Assembly: GCA_020847975.1 (NCBI GenBank)
Contig: JADLBD010000069.1
Location: forward strand, 1-56,846
Direction: 5' to 3'
DNA from: Bryobacterales bacterium
GTDB taxonomy: Bacteria; Acidobacteriota; Terriglobia; Bryobacterales; Bryobacteraceae
DNA length: 56,846 nucleotides
Below, in pieces: positions 9,375 through 18,155 of the stretch; the first letter of the stretch is position 1, and each line of letters opens with the position of its first letter. The translations under genes were made by a program, and so were the position numbers. A model generated the notes under the pieces. That model saw nothing but the letters and a program-made list of their open reading frames with translations, had not been told where the DNA came from and ran no database searches.

Positions 9375-9380
9375 TATACT
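9375..9380 (+). promoter_or_regulatory. Possible -10 box for a leaderless transcript
   Basis: TATACT lies 6 bases before the GTG start at 9387, in an AT-rich patch (TAATATATACT) that stands out from GC-rich surroundings. No ribosome-binding site fits before the GTG. A TATACT placed so close to the start codon is the pattern of leaderless mRNAs. No clear -35 box is seen. Confidence 0.35.
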
Positions 9381-9386
9381 GCCTGA

Positions 9387-10391
9387 GTGCGTCATCTTGC
9401 GCTCTTGCTTCTTTCTTTTGCGGGGCCCGTGGCCGGCGCGTCTCCGGAACTCGTTTCCGTGAAGCGCATCTGGGACCAGGACCCCCACAGCGCCTTTGGC
9501 GACATCATCCGCTTCCGGGAGAAGTGGTTCTGCGTGTTCCGGGAAGGGCAGGGACACGTGGTAAGACCGGGGCAAACCGATGACGGCGTGCTCCGTGTGA
9601 TCACATCCGCGGACGGCGACACCTGGACCTCCGCCGCCCTCATCGCCGAACCCGGCATCGACCTCCGGGATCCTCATCTTTCGGTGACCGCCGGCGGGCG
9701 CCTGATGATTGTCTCCGGAGGATCCGAGTATCCGCGAGGCGTCTATCAGACGCGCCAGCCCCGGGTGATGTTTTCCTCCGACGGCACACATTGGACCGCT
9801 CCCCGGCGAGTCCTGGAGCCCGGACATTGGCTCTGGCGCGTCACGTGGCACGAAGGCACAGCCTATGGCGTCTCCAAGTACGGCTCGCCAAGCAAGGAAA
9901 TAGCCGGGAACCCGCGGCGCCAGAACCTGGTCAGCAGTAAAGACGGCATCCATTGGGACCTCGTCCAGGAACTGAAGGTCCCCGGAGGGGACGAAACCAC
10001 GGCGCGCTTCCTGCCTGACGGCCGCATGGCGCTCTTCATGCGCCGCTCGAGCGAGGACGAACTCGCGATGATCGGCGTCAGCAGGCCGCCCTACAGGCAG
10101 TGGGAATGGTCGAAAACGAAGTACTTCACCGGCGGCCCGAACTTCTTCGTGCTTCCCGACGGCCGCATGATCGGCGGCGGGCGGCTGTTCGTGGATGGCG
10201 ACCGCAAGAAACCCAGGACAGCCTTGGGCCTGATGGACCTGCACTCTTACACGCCCTCCCTGATCCTACCCAGCGGCGGCGACACCAGCTATCCCGGCTT
10301 CGCCTTCCACGACGGCCTGCTCTGGGTAATGTACTATTCCTCGCACGAAGAAAAAACAGCCATCTATCTGGCGAAAGCCAAGGTACACTGA
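9387..10391 (+). CDS. Secreted sialidase/BNR-repeat-like beta-propeller protein
   Basis: A 334-residue protein that starts with GTG and has a short signal peptide (RHLALLLLSFAGPVAGA). Asp-box-like motifs recur (SADGDTWTSA, SSDGTHWTAP, SSKDGIHWDLV), the mark of sialidase-like six-bladed propellers. The catalytic Arg triad of true sialidases is not evident, so it may be a glycoside-binding or other hydrolase relative; the substrate is unknown. It would act outside the cytoplasm. The SnoaL-like gene follows after 6 bases, so the two are probably one transcript. Confidence 0.72.
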   Translation: MRHLALLLLSFAGPVAGASPELVSVKRIWDQDPHSAFGDIIRFREKWFCVFREGQGHVVRPGQTDDGVLRVITSADGDTWTSAALIAEPGIDLRDPHLSVTAGGRLMIVSGGSEYPRGVYQTRQPRVMFSSDGTHWTAPRRVLEPGHWLWRVTWHEGTAYGVSKYGSPSKEIAGNPRRQNLVSSKDGIHWDLVQELKVPGGDETTARFLPDGRMALFMRRSSEDELAMIGVSRPPYRQWEWSKTKYFTGGPNFFVLPDGRMIGGGRLFVDGDRKKPRTALGLMDLHSYTPSLILPSGGDTSYPGFAFHDGLLWVMYYSSHEEKTAIYLAKAKVH

Positions 10392-10397
10392 GCATCT

Positions 10398-10760
10398 ATG
10401 CCTGTCACCGAAGTCGATCAACTGCACTCGGCCTTCACCTCCGCGTTCAATGCGGGCGACGTGGAGGCGCTCATGGATCTCTACGAATCGGATGCAACCC
10501 TTGTCCCCTCACCCGGAAAGACCGTTACCGGAAACGATGCCATCCGCGAGGCGCTGACGACGCTTCTCGGGATGAAGCTAACCATCGAATTGGACCTCCA
10601 TTCGGTCCTCACCGGCGGCACGAACCTCGCCGTGCTGCGCAGCGCGTGGCGATTGAAAAACGGCGCCGATGTGGCGATGTCCGGGCAGGCCATCGAAGTG
10701 GTCCGGCGCGGCTCCGGCGGCGTCTGGCGCTACGTAATTGACAATCCTTTCGCCGCTTGA
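10398..10760 (+). CDS. SnoaL-like / DUF4440 protein
   Basis: A 120-residue protein. [24 protein letters not shown] and the ending [13 protein letters not shown] are typical of the NTF2-like SnoaL/DUF4440 fold, a cone-shaped small-molecule-binding domain used for many reactions. No catalytic residues can be named with confidence, so the function is open. There is no signal peptide. It starts 6 bases after the sialidase-like gene and stops 50 bases before the selenoprotein peroxiredoxin. Confidence 0.75.
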   Translation: MPVTEVDQLHSAFTSAFNAGDVEALMDLYESDATLVPSPGKTVTGNDAIREALTTLLGMKLTIELDLHSVLTGGTNLAVLRSAWRLKNGADVAMSGQAIEVVRRGSGGVWRYVIDNPFAA

Positions 10761-10762
10761 GG

Positions 10763-10792
10763 TTGCCTTCACAGGGAAACCCCTGCTACCTT
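10763..10792 (+). promoter_or_regulatory. Possible sigma-70 promoter of the peroxiredoxin gene
   Basis: TTGCCT (10763-10768) and TACCTT (10787-10792) are separated by 18 bases and lie directly before the ribosome site of the gene at 10811. Match to consensus is moderate. The peroxiredoxin could also be read from the upstream gene. Confidence 0.3.
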
Positions 10793-10810
10793 ACAAGCCT
10801 GGGAGGTTTC

Positions 10811-11344
10811 ATGACAAGAGGCAAGTTCCTTCTGGCCGCCGCCTGCTCGGCCGCCGCCGCAAATGCCCAAAGCGCGCCCCCAAAAACCCACCTCAAGGTT
10901 GGGGACATGGCGCCGGATTTCACGCTGCCTTCGACCACTGGGAAGCCGGTCAAACTTTCTGACTTCCGCGGGAAAAAGAATGTCATCCTCGCTTTCTTCC
11001 CCGCCGCCTTCACCGGTGGTTGAACGAAGGAAATCAAAGGATACCAGGCTGGTATCTCCAGGTTCGAAGGGATGGACACTCAGGTCTTCGGCATCAGCAC
11101 GGACAATACCCCGAGCCAAAAAGTGTTCGCAGAACAGACAGGCGCCTCCTTCCCGATTCTGAGTGACTTCGCCAAGCGCAATGTATCCCGCGAATATGGC
11201 GTTCTGATGGAAGACCGGGGCTTCGCCAACCGCGCGACGTTCGTTGTGGACAAGGAAGGAAAGATCGCCTACATCGAGGAAGGCTCCTCCGCCATCGACC
11301 CGAACGGAGCGGAGATGGCGTGTAGCCGCACGAAAAAGCACTAG
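10811..11344 (+). CDS. Selenocysteine-containing peroxiredoxin (AhpC/TSA, BCP-like), exported
   Basis: A 177-residue reading frame if the TGA at 11021-11023 is decoded as selenocysteine (residue 71). Before it stands [20 protein letters not shown] and then [10 protein letters not shown]; after it [11 protein letters not shown], so the TGA sits exactly at the peroxidatic cysteine of the family motif FPAAFT-x-x-C-T-K-E. The frame continues through [26 protein letters not shown] and AYIEEG with no other stop. The whole fold is present. A bSECIS-like hairpin follows the TGA. A Cys near residue 171 (MACSRTKKH) is a candidate resolving residue. GGGAGG lies before the ATG at 10811, and the first 20 residues look like a signal peptide ([15 protein letters not shown]). 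It would reduce H2O2 or organic peroxides. A naive caller would split or discard it. Confidence 0.88.
11040..11056 (+). promoter_or_regulatory. bSECIS-like hairpin for selenocysteine insertion
   Basis: GATACCA (11040-11046) and TGGTATC (11050-11056) form a perfect 7-bp stem around GGC, or a CC-AGGCU-GG apical loop if the last A-U pair opens. The loop lies 23 bases after the TGA at 11021-11023, inside the usual window for bacterial SECIS elements. A loop beginning A-G-G resembles the SelB-binding loop of the E. coli fdhF element. It lies inside the coding frame, as expected in bacteria. Confidence 0.75.
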
Positions 11345-11434
11345 CTGCTTTCCGGCTCTTGCGCCGCGTCCAAGGCGCTGTTACCTTCAAGCTATGCAGC
11401 TCCCCGCGGCCACGGTGTCTGCGTGCGTGGCCTC

Positions 11435-14400
11435 ATGACGACCCCTCTTCAGCCTGCCGACAAACGACTGATCGCCCTCACGCTCCTGCTGGCCGCCCTG
11501 TCCGCCGCGTACGTGAGTGTGAACTACACCGCCGCCTTTCCCCAGGCGTCGCTCTCCCTGCCGCTCACCCGCGGCCAGATTACGGACCGCGCGGAAGCCT
11601 TTCTGCGCGCGCGTGCGCTGAGCACCGCGGGCTTCCGCAACCTCACCGTCTTCGATCCCGACGAGGATGGGCGGCTCTACCTCGAGCGGGAACTGAGCCT
11701 CAAACGCGCCAACCAGTTGATGGAATCGCAAATCCCCATCTGGCGTTGGCGCGCCCGCTGGTTCCGCCCTCCCGAAAAAGAAGAGATGCTGGTCTGGCTC
11801 AGCCCCGCGGGCAAACTGACCGCCTTCGAGCACCGGATCAAGGAGACGGACCCAGGAGCGCGGCTCGATTCCTCTGCGGCGCTGGCGCAGGCGGAAACCT
11901 TTCTTCACTCGCAAACGGATCACCCGCAGAAACTGGTGGCGCAGCAAAAGGAGGCGCGCCCGAATCGCGACGACTTTGAGTTCACCTGGGAAGAGGAGGG
12001 CTTCCGCGCCAAGGACGCCACCATCCGCCGCACCATTGTCCTTCACGGCGACAAGGTGGGCCGCTACGTCGAGTTCCTCTACGTCCCCGAACAATGGCAG
12101 CGCGATTTCGCCAAGCTCCGCTCCTCGAACGACCTCTACGCCGGCATCGCCCAAGGGCTCTTCGTGGTGCTCATCCTGATCGCCGCTGCCCTCGTCATCC
12201 AGAGACTGCGGCGCCATGCCATTCGCTGGCGGCCCTTGCTGTGGATTGCCGGCACGGTGGCGGTATTCTATTTCCTCAACGAGTGGAACATGCTGCCGTT
12301 CGCCATCGACGGCATGCAGACTTCTTCCACCTATCCGCAGATGGTGCTGCTGGCCCTGCTCGGAGCGCTCGGATCGAGCGCGGGCATTCTCCTGTATGTG
12401 CTCGGACCGGCAGCCGCCGGAGCCACGCCCCAACTGCTGAACACTTTCAATTGGCGCGGTGTAGCCACGCGCTCATTCTTCCGCTGCATCCTGAGCGGGC
12501 TGTGCCTGGCCGCATGCCATCTGTCGTTCCTCACGGCGTTCTACCTCATCGGCAGCCGGGTGGGAGTGTGGAGCCCGCAGGACATCGACTACTCCGACCT
12601 CCTCGCAACGCCCATCCCCTGGGTTTATCCGGTGGCCATTGCGATGATGGCCGCTTCGGCCGAAGAGTTCTGGTTCCGGATGCTGGCCATCCCCCTGGTG
12701 CGCCGCTTTGTCCGCTACCGCTCGATTGCGATCATCATCCCGGCGTTCCTGTGGGGCTTTCTGCATGCCAACTATCCGCAGGAACCGGGCTACATTCGCG
12801 GCGTCGAAGTCGGCCTCATTGGTATCGCCGCCGGATGGCTGTTCCTTCGCATGGGCATCATCGCCACGCTCATGTGGCACTACACCATCGACGCATTTCT
12901 CATCGGCCTCTCGCTGTTTCGCGCCGAGAACTGGCTCTACCGGATCAACGGCGGTGTGGTGGCCCTGTTCATCCTCGCCCCGCTGCTGATCTCCGTGGCG
13001 GCCTACCGCCGCAATGGCGGCTTTCTTCCGGAAATCGAAGAAGAGGCCGCTCCGTCCACCGAACCCGTTCCCGAGCATGTCGAGGAAAGCCTGGCTCCGC
13101 CTCTTGCTCCGCGCTGGCCTGCGCGCTACCTCTACCTCGCCGCGGCGATTTTCGCGGCTCTCGCTCTCGCCGCCCATACCACTCGCTACGGAGATTTCCT
13201 GCGTGTGCGGGTGGCCCGCGATCAGGCTGAGGCCGCGGCTCTGGCCGAAGCGCGCCGCCATGGGCTCGATCCTTCCAAATGGCGCATCGCCTCTGACTTC
13301 GCCGAAAATCTACAGACCGCCGATGCCGAGTATCTCCGCGAGACTGCCGGCGCGGCGCGCGCCAACGAGATTCTGCGCACCCGTCTGATGACCGCGGTCT
13401 GGCGCGTGCGCTTCGTCCAGCCGCTTCGTTCCGAGGAATGGATCTTCTACGTCAACCAGAAGGGCGTTGCCTACCGCTTCGATCACGTGCTGGACGAAAA
13501 GGCCCCCGGAGCGCAACTGCCCCAGGACGAAGCCCGGAAAATCGCCGAGCAGTATCTCTCCACACAGCAGGGCATTCCGGTGCAAAGCTACACCCTGGTG
13601 GATTCGCAGCAGGAAAAGCATGACCACCGCACCGACTACAGCTTTGTCTGGGAGGACCCGGGGTTTCGCGCCGGCGACGCCCGCCTCCGCGTCAGTCTCC
13701 ACATGGTGGGGAGCGAGACCTGCGAGTTCCGGCCCTTTCTCAAGCTGCCCGAAGCGTGGCTGCGCAATTTCCACAAGACGCGGTTATCTTCCTTCCTCGC
13801 TCCCGCGCTGCTCGGGGCGTGTGGCGTACCGCTGCTCATTGCGTTTCTCCGCCGGCTTGGCGCGCGCAACCAGCGGTTCCATTGGAGAACCTACTTCACG
13901 TTGACCGCATGCGGCATTGTCCTGGCAGTGGCGGCGCGGCTCAACGGCTATCCTGCCTGGCTCGCCGGCTACAACACTTCTACACCGCTCGAGAACTACT
14001 ACCTGCAATTCGCCACCGGGCAACTCACGGTAGTGCTCTTCACGGGAGCGGGACTGCTGCTGGCGCTGATGGCGCTCGACGCGTTCCTCCAGGCGCTTTC
14101 GCCTGGCAGAGCGCTTCCCCGTCCCAGCCTGGCGCGGATTGCGGCAGTGGCGGTTCTGTTCGCCGCCGTGCCTCAAGTGGTGCAGTGGATCCACCAGCAC
14201 ACCCCCGGTCCCAGACTCGATCCGGCCATGTGGGATCTGAGCGGGATGGACTCCCTCTTCCCCTCCGTGGATGCCTTTTACGGATCCTACGCGGCGGCTT
14301 TGATGGGAGTCTGCCTGGCCGGGGCGTTCCTCTGCGGAGCTATGACGCTCCTTCGCGCGCGCGGCTTCAGGATCCTGCTCGGAATTGTTCTGGCCATCCT

Positions 14401-14674
14401 GACTTTGAGCCGTACCTTGGAGCCGGTGCAGATTCCATTCCATCTCTTCGCGGCGGTCCTCGTGATGAGTGCGGTGGCTTTGCTGGTGCTCACGCTTGCT
14501 ACTGACGTTGTCTCTCTGGGGACCGGCATCTTCGTGGCCCTTGCGGCATCGCAGGCTTGGGCCATGCTGGAGCAGCCTGCGCTGTTCTTGCGCTACAACG
14601 GCTTTGCCTTGCTCGTCCTCACCGGCCTGATGGTGGCGGGCGTTTGGAGGTTCAGCCAGGCGCCCAAACAATAA
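11435..14674 (+). CDS. Large CPBP-family intramembrane metalloprotease with duplicated periplasmic module
   Basis: About 1079 residues from the ATG at 11435; a GTG at 11423 is also possible, and neither has a clear ribosome site. After a first transmembrane helix comes an extracytoplasmic module (about 30-230), then a multi-helix CPBP domain with EEFWFRM (EExxxR), FLWGFLHANY (FxxxH) and the WHYTIDAF motif. These are the Rce1/Abi glutamate-histidine protease motifs. A second copy of the extracytoplasmic module follows (about 585-780; FVWEDPGFRAGDARLR matches FTWEEEGFRAKDATIR of the first), then a further set of helices without CPBP motifs. The substrate is unknown; relatives process prenylated proteins, bacteriocins or sigma-regulators. 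The gene stands alone between the peroxiredoxin and the convergent RidA gene. Confidence 0.8.
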   Translation: MTTPLQPADKRLIALTLLLAALSAAYVSVNYTAAFPQASLSLPLTRGQITDRAEAFLRARALSTAGFRNLTVFDPDEDGRLYLERELSLKRANQLMESQIPIWRWRARWFRPPEKEEMLVWLSPAGKLTAFEHRIKETDPGARLDSSAALAQAETFLHSQTDHPQKLVAQQKEARPNRDDFEFTWEEEGFRAKDATIRRTIVLHGDKVGRYVEFLYVPEQWQRDFAKLRSSNDLYAGIAQGLFVVLILIAAALVIQRLRRHAIRWRPLLWIAGTVAVFYFLNEWNMLPFAIDGMQTSSTYPQMVLLALLGALGSSAGILLYVLGPAAAGATPQLLNTFNWRGVATRSFFRCILSGLCLAACHLSFLTAFYLIGSRVGVWSPQDIDYSDLLATPIPWVYPVAIAMMAASAEEFWFRMLAIPLVRRFVRYRSIAIIIPAFLWGFLHANYPQEPGYIRGVEVGLIGIAAGWLFLRMGIIATLMWHYTIDAFLIGLSLFRAENWLYRINGGVVALFILAPLLISVAAYRRNGGFLPEIEEEAAPSTEPVPEHVEESLAPPLAPRWPARYLYLAAAIFAALALAAHTTRYGDFLRVRVARDQAEAAALAEARRHGLDPSKWRIASDFAENLQTADAEYLRETAGAARANEILRTRLMTAVWRVRFVQPLRSEEWIFYVNQKGVAYRFDHVLDEKAPGAQLPQDEARKIAEQYLSTQQGIPVQSYTLVDSQQEKHDHRTDYSFVWEDPGFRAGDARLRVSLHMVGSETCEFRPFLKLPEAWLRNFHKTRLSSFLAPALLGACGVPLLIAFLRRLGARNQRFHWRTYFTLTACGIVLAVAARLNGYPAWLAGYNTSTPLENYYLQFATGQLTVVLFTGAGLLLALMALDAFLQALSPGRALPRPSLARIAAVAVLFAAVPQVVQWIHQHTPGPRLDPAMWDLSGMDSLFPSVDAFYGSYAAALMGVCLAGAFLCGAMTLLRARGFRILLGIVLAILTLSRTLEPVQIPFHLFAAVLVMSAVALLVLTLATDVVSLGTGIFVALAASQAWAMLEQPALFLRYNGFALLVLTGLMVAGVWRFSQAPKQ

Positions 14675-14685
14675 ACGCGCCGCAC

Positions 14686-15657
14686 CTATTGCACCGGCAC
14701 GGCCACTTCCACCGCGGCGCAGGCATTGGCGTCCTCCACGCCGTTGAAGAGAATCATCGTGCTCGCCGGCGGCCGCTCCTTGCTATAGAAACCGAAGCGG
14801 ATGTTGCGGATGAGATCCATTCCCTGCTGTGAATTCGGATAGAGATAAGAGAACGCCGCCTGATCGAGCGCCGCGCCCTCTTTCTTTGCGTCGCCCTCGA
14901 GGTTCTGGAACATCTTCCGCACCCCCGCTTCATCGCACGAGGGAGCCGTGTGCACCCCGCTCCAGTAGAGTTTCTTCGCGCTCACGCCGGCAACGTGGCT
15001 GAAATTGGGCGACTTCGGCAACCCCTCGGGCGACAGGAACCCGACCGCGCCTTTAGCCCTCGCCACCGCCTCGCACTCCACCAGCGCGCGCCCGAAAGCA
15101 ATGGGGATTTGCAAATGGTTGCGAGCCGCCTTCGGATAGCGCGAAGCAGTCAGCTTCTGTACCTCGGCAATGTCATCGAGCGAACTGATGTAGCAGGTGA
15201 GGGACAGGACGTCCGCCGGCGCCAATTGCGCCGCGTGCAGCGCCTTGTTCACATTGTCCAGCGCCGTCGTCACCATCGGCGCAACTTTCGGCGTGGCCTC
15301 GTTCTTCGTCACCCCCTCGCCCGAAATGAACACCAGCCCGTGGGGATTCCTTCCCCCGCTGGTCACGGCCTCGAGCGAGATCTTCTGGTCCTTGTGCGGC
15401 AGCGCCGCCACGCGAACAATGGTGAGCACCGGAGCGCGCAAGGTAATGCTGAAAGGCTTCACATCAGCCTCCGGGCGCACGAACACCCGGTAGCGGTAAA
15501 CACGCCCCTTGACCTTGCCTTCCGCTCTCTCCAATTGCTCCGTAAGCGTCCCTTTGGGCTCGGGGTTGATTGTCTGGAACCGCAGTGATTCGGTGGGCGT
15601 CACCACGCCCTGAGACATGGCGGGAACGCCCGCCAGCAGAAACAAGAGAAAACGCAT
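14686..15657 (-). CDS. Exported RidA/YjgF-family protein with repeated domains
   Basis: About 323 residues from the ATG at 15657, chosen because it opens a signal peptide (MRFLLFLLAGVPAMSQG); the open frame extends upstream without any ribosome site. The central part (GLVFISGEGVT to VECEAVARAK) is a RidA fold, including the typical TTALDNVNKALHAAQLAPADVLSLTCY. The last 100 residues (SHVAGVSAKKLYWSG to ACAAVEVAVPVQ) look like a second RidA domain. RidA proteins deaminate reactive enamine/imine intermediates or bind small ligands. An exported double-domain form is unusual for that cytoplasmic role, so another function is possible. It converges on the CPBP protease gene. Confidence 0.75.
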   Translation of the reverse strand: MRFLLFLLAGVPAMSQGVVTPTESLRFQTINPEPKGTLTEQLERAEGKVKGRVYRYRVFVRPEADVKPFSITLRAPVLTIVRVAALPHKDQKISLEAVTSGGRNPHGLVFISGEGVTKNEATPKVAPMVTTALDNVNKALHAAQLAPADVLSLTCYISSLDDIAEVQKLTASRYPKAARNHLQIPIAFGRALVECEAVARAKGAVGFLSPEGLPKSPNFSHVAGVSAKKLYWSGVHTAPSCDEAGVRKMFQNLEGDAKKEGAALDQAAFSYLYPNSQQGMDLIRNIRFGFYSKERPPASTMILFNGVEDANACAAVEVAVPVQ

Positions 15658-15780
15658 CACCGGGATTACACCATGCCCGGAGGGTGCGGCGCCACTGGTC
15701 ACCGAAATTCCGCGCCTGCCATCCGCGGTTCCAGGAACAACCCCGAAATAAGAGATTGAGTTCCAGTTAAACGCGAGCAG

Positions 15781-15888
15781 ACCATCCGCGATCTGGGAGG
15801 GTACACCGTGATCACAGGCACGCAGAATCTATCGCGGGAGGGAATCGACGAGCGGCAGTTCCGTTTCGGGCTGCGAATCAGCTTCTAA
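15781..15888 (+). pseudogene. C-terminal remnant of an outer-membrane beta-barrel protein
   Basis: The frame ending at 15886-15888 reads [20 protein letters not shown] and then [14 protein letters not shown]. This is the form of the last strands of acidobacterial Oar/TonB-like barrels, which end in an aromatic residue. Upstream, the frame breaks at a TGA (15757-15759) and no barrel sequence continues. It is therefore probably a small leftover of a deleted gene. Confidence 0.45.
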
Positions 15889-15913
15889 AATTAGCGGTTG
15901 GCCCGATGGCTCC

Positions 15914-17713
15914 CTACCGCCCCTCATTGGCCGTGAGCAGCCCGAAAGGCAGCCGGATATGGATGACCTGCTCACGGTCCCTCTCTTCGGAGAGGCTGTG
16001 GGCGCGCGCGCGCAACAGGCCTTCGAGCGAGATCATGCCGACAAGCCGGCTCTTGCCCGGTTCCTCGAGCACCGGCATCTGCGTGAAGCCGCTCGACGCC
16101 ATGCGATACACAACCACGCGCAAAGGTTCTCCCGCGTAGGCAACCACCGGCTTCTTGCGGAGAACCGTTCCCACGGGTTTGCCCTCCACACCCTCCCCAG
16201 CCAGATGCCGGATATCGTTTCTTGTGACGACGCCGACGAGCGTGCTTTCCTCCTTCAGCACCGGATAGAGAGCCTGGTTCGGCTGCGCCGGAATAGCCCT
16301 CACGGCCGCCTCACACGGGGTGTACTCCGTAAAGGCGGTCACGTTGGTTTCCATCACCTCGCGAGCGAAGAGAATTTCCAGGGGATCTACCGTATACTCG
16401 CGGCTGAGATGAAATCCGCGCCGGCTCACCTTTTCCGTGAGGATCGAGCGTTTGAGCAGCAGGACGCTGACCGCATAGGCGAGGGCATTGGCCACCAGCA
16501 ACGGCAGCAGGACATTGAGGTCGTGCGTCAATTCGATGGCGAAGACAACGCCCGTAAACGGAGACCGCATGGTGCCTCCGAGAATCGCTCCCATGCTGAT
16601 CAGCGGCCAGAAACCGGCGCCCTCGTGCGGAAGGAAGCCTGCTTCGAGCCCACCCAGCGCTCCACCCATCATCAGCAGCGGAGCCAGAACTCCGCCGGAT
16701 GTGCCTGATCCCAGAGCCACAGCCCAGATGATGGACTTCACAATCAGGATGCCGGCGATCGTCGATTTTGGAACTTCACCTTGAATCAACGCGGCAATAG
16801 TGTCGTACCCGACACCCAGCGCTTGCGGAAAGATGAGACCACCGATCCCGATTACCAGGCCGCCGATCGCCGGCCACCACATCCAATGAATGGGCAGCTT
16901 CTGAAAACCATCCTCGGCGGCGTACACGGCAGCGGTGAGGGCCGTCGATAGCAAGCCGGCCAGCAACCCCGCAATCGCGCACGCGAGAAGGCCGTCCCAA
17001 CCGAGGGCAGCCGGATGAGCGGGAACCGGAAACAATGGCCCTAACCCGAGCAGGTGCCGGCGCGCGGCCGCCGCGGTAGCGCATGCCAGCGCCACCGGGA
17101 TCACGCTGCGAGGTTTCCATTCAAACAGGAGCAATTCCACCGCCAGCAGCAGAGATGACAAAGGCGCCGCGAAGGTTGCGGACATGCCAGCGGCGGCTCC
17201 CGCAACCAGCAGCGTCTTGCGCTCCTGGCTGCTCAAGTGAAACAGTTGTGCGAACAACGAGCCGAATGCGCCGCCCGTCATGATAATCGGCCCCTCGGCG
17301 CCGAAAGGTCCGCCGGAGCCGATGGAAATCGCCGAGGAAACCGGCTTGAGTATAGCCAGTCTGGGCTCCACGCGGCTGCCGTGAATCAGGATTGATTCCA
17401 GGGCTTCGGGTATGCCATGCCCGCGGATCCGTTCAGACCCGTATCTCGCCATCAGCCCGACGATCAGAGCTCCGATGATCGGCACGATCACGGCAACCGG
17501 CCCCAGAGTGTTCAGGGCGGGCGAGGTCATCGCGGAACTCCACTTCTGAAAATAGAAGAGATTTGTGAATAAGCCGATCAGCCGGAGCAGGACCAGCGCA
17601 ACGACGGCGCTCACCCCTCCGATCCCGATGGCAATCACGGAGAGCAGCAGAACGCGCGGGGTGACCGTGAAATCTCCCAGCGCGCGGCCTGAATCGGTCA
17701 TTTGCGCGGCCAT
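15914..17713 (-). CDS. ClC-family chloride channel/transporter with CBS domains
   Basis: A 599-residue protein. The ClC membrane domain (about 20-440) shows the selectivity motifs RGHGIPEA, GSGGPFGAEGP (with the gating Glu) and GSGTSGGVLAP. A pair of CBS domains follows from REVMETNVTAF to about residue 590; these bind adenosine nucleotides in other ClC proteins and tune gating. It moves Cl- or a similar anion across the inner membrane, by channel or H+ antiport. Its ATG overlaps the stop of the MarR gene (TAATG), so the two are one operon under the palindromic operator at 18156. The anion and inducer are not known. Confidence 0.92.
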   Translation of the reverse strand: MAAQMTDSGRALGDFTVTPRVLLLSVIAIGIGGVSAVVALVLLRLIGLFTNLFYFQKWSSAMTSPALNTLGPVAVIVPIIGALIVGLMARYGSERIRGHGIPEALESILIHGSRVEPRLAILKPVSSAISIGSGGPFGAEGPIIMTGGAFGSLFAQLFHLSSQERKTLLVAGAAAGMSATFAAPLSSLLLAVELLLFEWKPRSVIPVALACATAAAARRHLLGLGPLFPVPAHPAALGWDGLLACAIAGLLAGLLSTALTAAVYAAEDGFQKLPIHWMWWPAIGGLVIGIGGLIFPQALGVGYDTIAALIQGEVPKSTIAGILIVKSIIWAVALGSGTSGGVLAPLLMMGGALGGLEAGFLPHEGAGFWPLISMGAILGGTMRSPFTGVVFAIELTHDLNVLLPLLVANALAYAVSVLLLKRSILTEKVSRRGFHLSREYTVDPLEILFAREVMETNVTAFTEYTPCEAAVRAIPAQPNQALYPVLKEESTLVGVVTRNDIRHLAGEGVEGKPVGTVLRKKPVVAYAGEPLRVVVYRMASSGFTQMPVLEEPGKSRLVGMISLEGLLRARAHSLSEERDREQVIHIRLPFGLLTANEGR

Positions 17714-18141
17714 TAGACCACCTCCGGCGGCGCGCTTTGGCTCAGAAAACCGCCCAGCGCACGGGCTAACTCAGGTCCCTTGATGCGGAGTTCCTCCTGG
17801 TGCGCCACGGAAAGCGACGCCAGTTTGCGGGAGCCCTTGGCGGTGAGGTGCAGAAAGATCTCGCGCCGGTCTTCCGTGCCCGGGCGGCGCTGGACAAGCC
17901 CGGCCGATTCCAGCCGGTTGACCAATTCGACGGTGGTATGGTGGCGCAGAAGCAGGCGCTCGGCCAGATCCCCGATCGTCGGCCGTCTCCCTTCCGGTAT
18001 CCCTTTGAGAGCAAGAAGCGCCTGATGTTGCTGCGGTTCCAGTCCATGTTCCCGCGCCTGGGATTCACTGAAGTGGAGAAAAAGGCGTAACTGGTGACGG
18101 AACGCGGCCAGTTCGCGGTAATCGTGCAGAGAGAGATTCAT
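17713..18141 (-). CDS. MarR-family transcriptional regulator
   Basis: A 142-residue protein. The winged helix-turn-helix covers about residues 35-110, with the family signature TIGDLAERLLLRHHTTVELVNRLESAGLVQRR and the wing TEDRREIFLHLTAKG. MarR proteins bind palindromes as dimers and are released by small ligands. It is the first gene of the marR-clc unit; its stop overlaps the ClC start. A perfect 9-bp inverted repeat begins 15 bases upstream of the ATG, pointing to autoregulation and control of the ClC gene. Confidence 0.92.
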   Translation of the reverse strand: MNLSLHDYRELAAFRHQLRLFLHFSESQAREHGLEPQQHQALLALKGIPEGRRPTIGDLAERLLLRHHTTVELVNRLESAGLVQRRPGTEDRREIFLHLTAKGSRKLASLSVAHQEELRIKGPELARALGGFLSQSAPPEVV

Positions 18142-18155
18142 GCGTAGGCTGATAT

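Noticed and set aside
10757..11023. Peroxiredoxin as a truncated 88-residue protein or a pseudogene.
   Set aside because: The family continues in the same frame beyond the TGA to 11344, the TGA replaces the catalytic Cys exactly, and a hairpin of SECIS type follows.
11394..11438. 14-codon ORF overlapping the ATG of the CPBP gene (ATGA).
   Set aside because: Could be a translational leader, but there is no ribosome site and no sign of regulation; chance overlap is likely.
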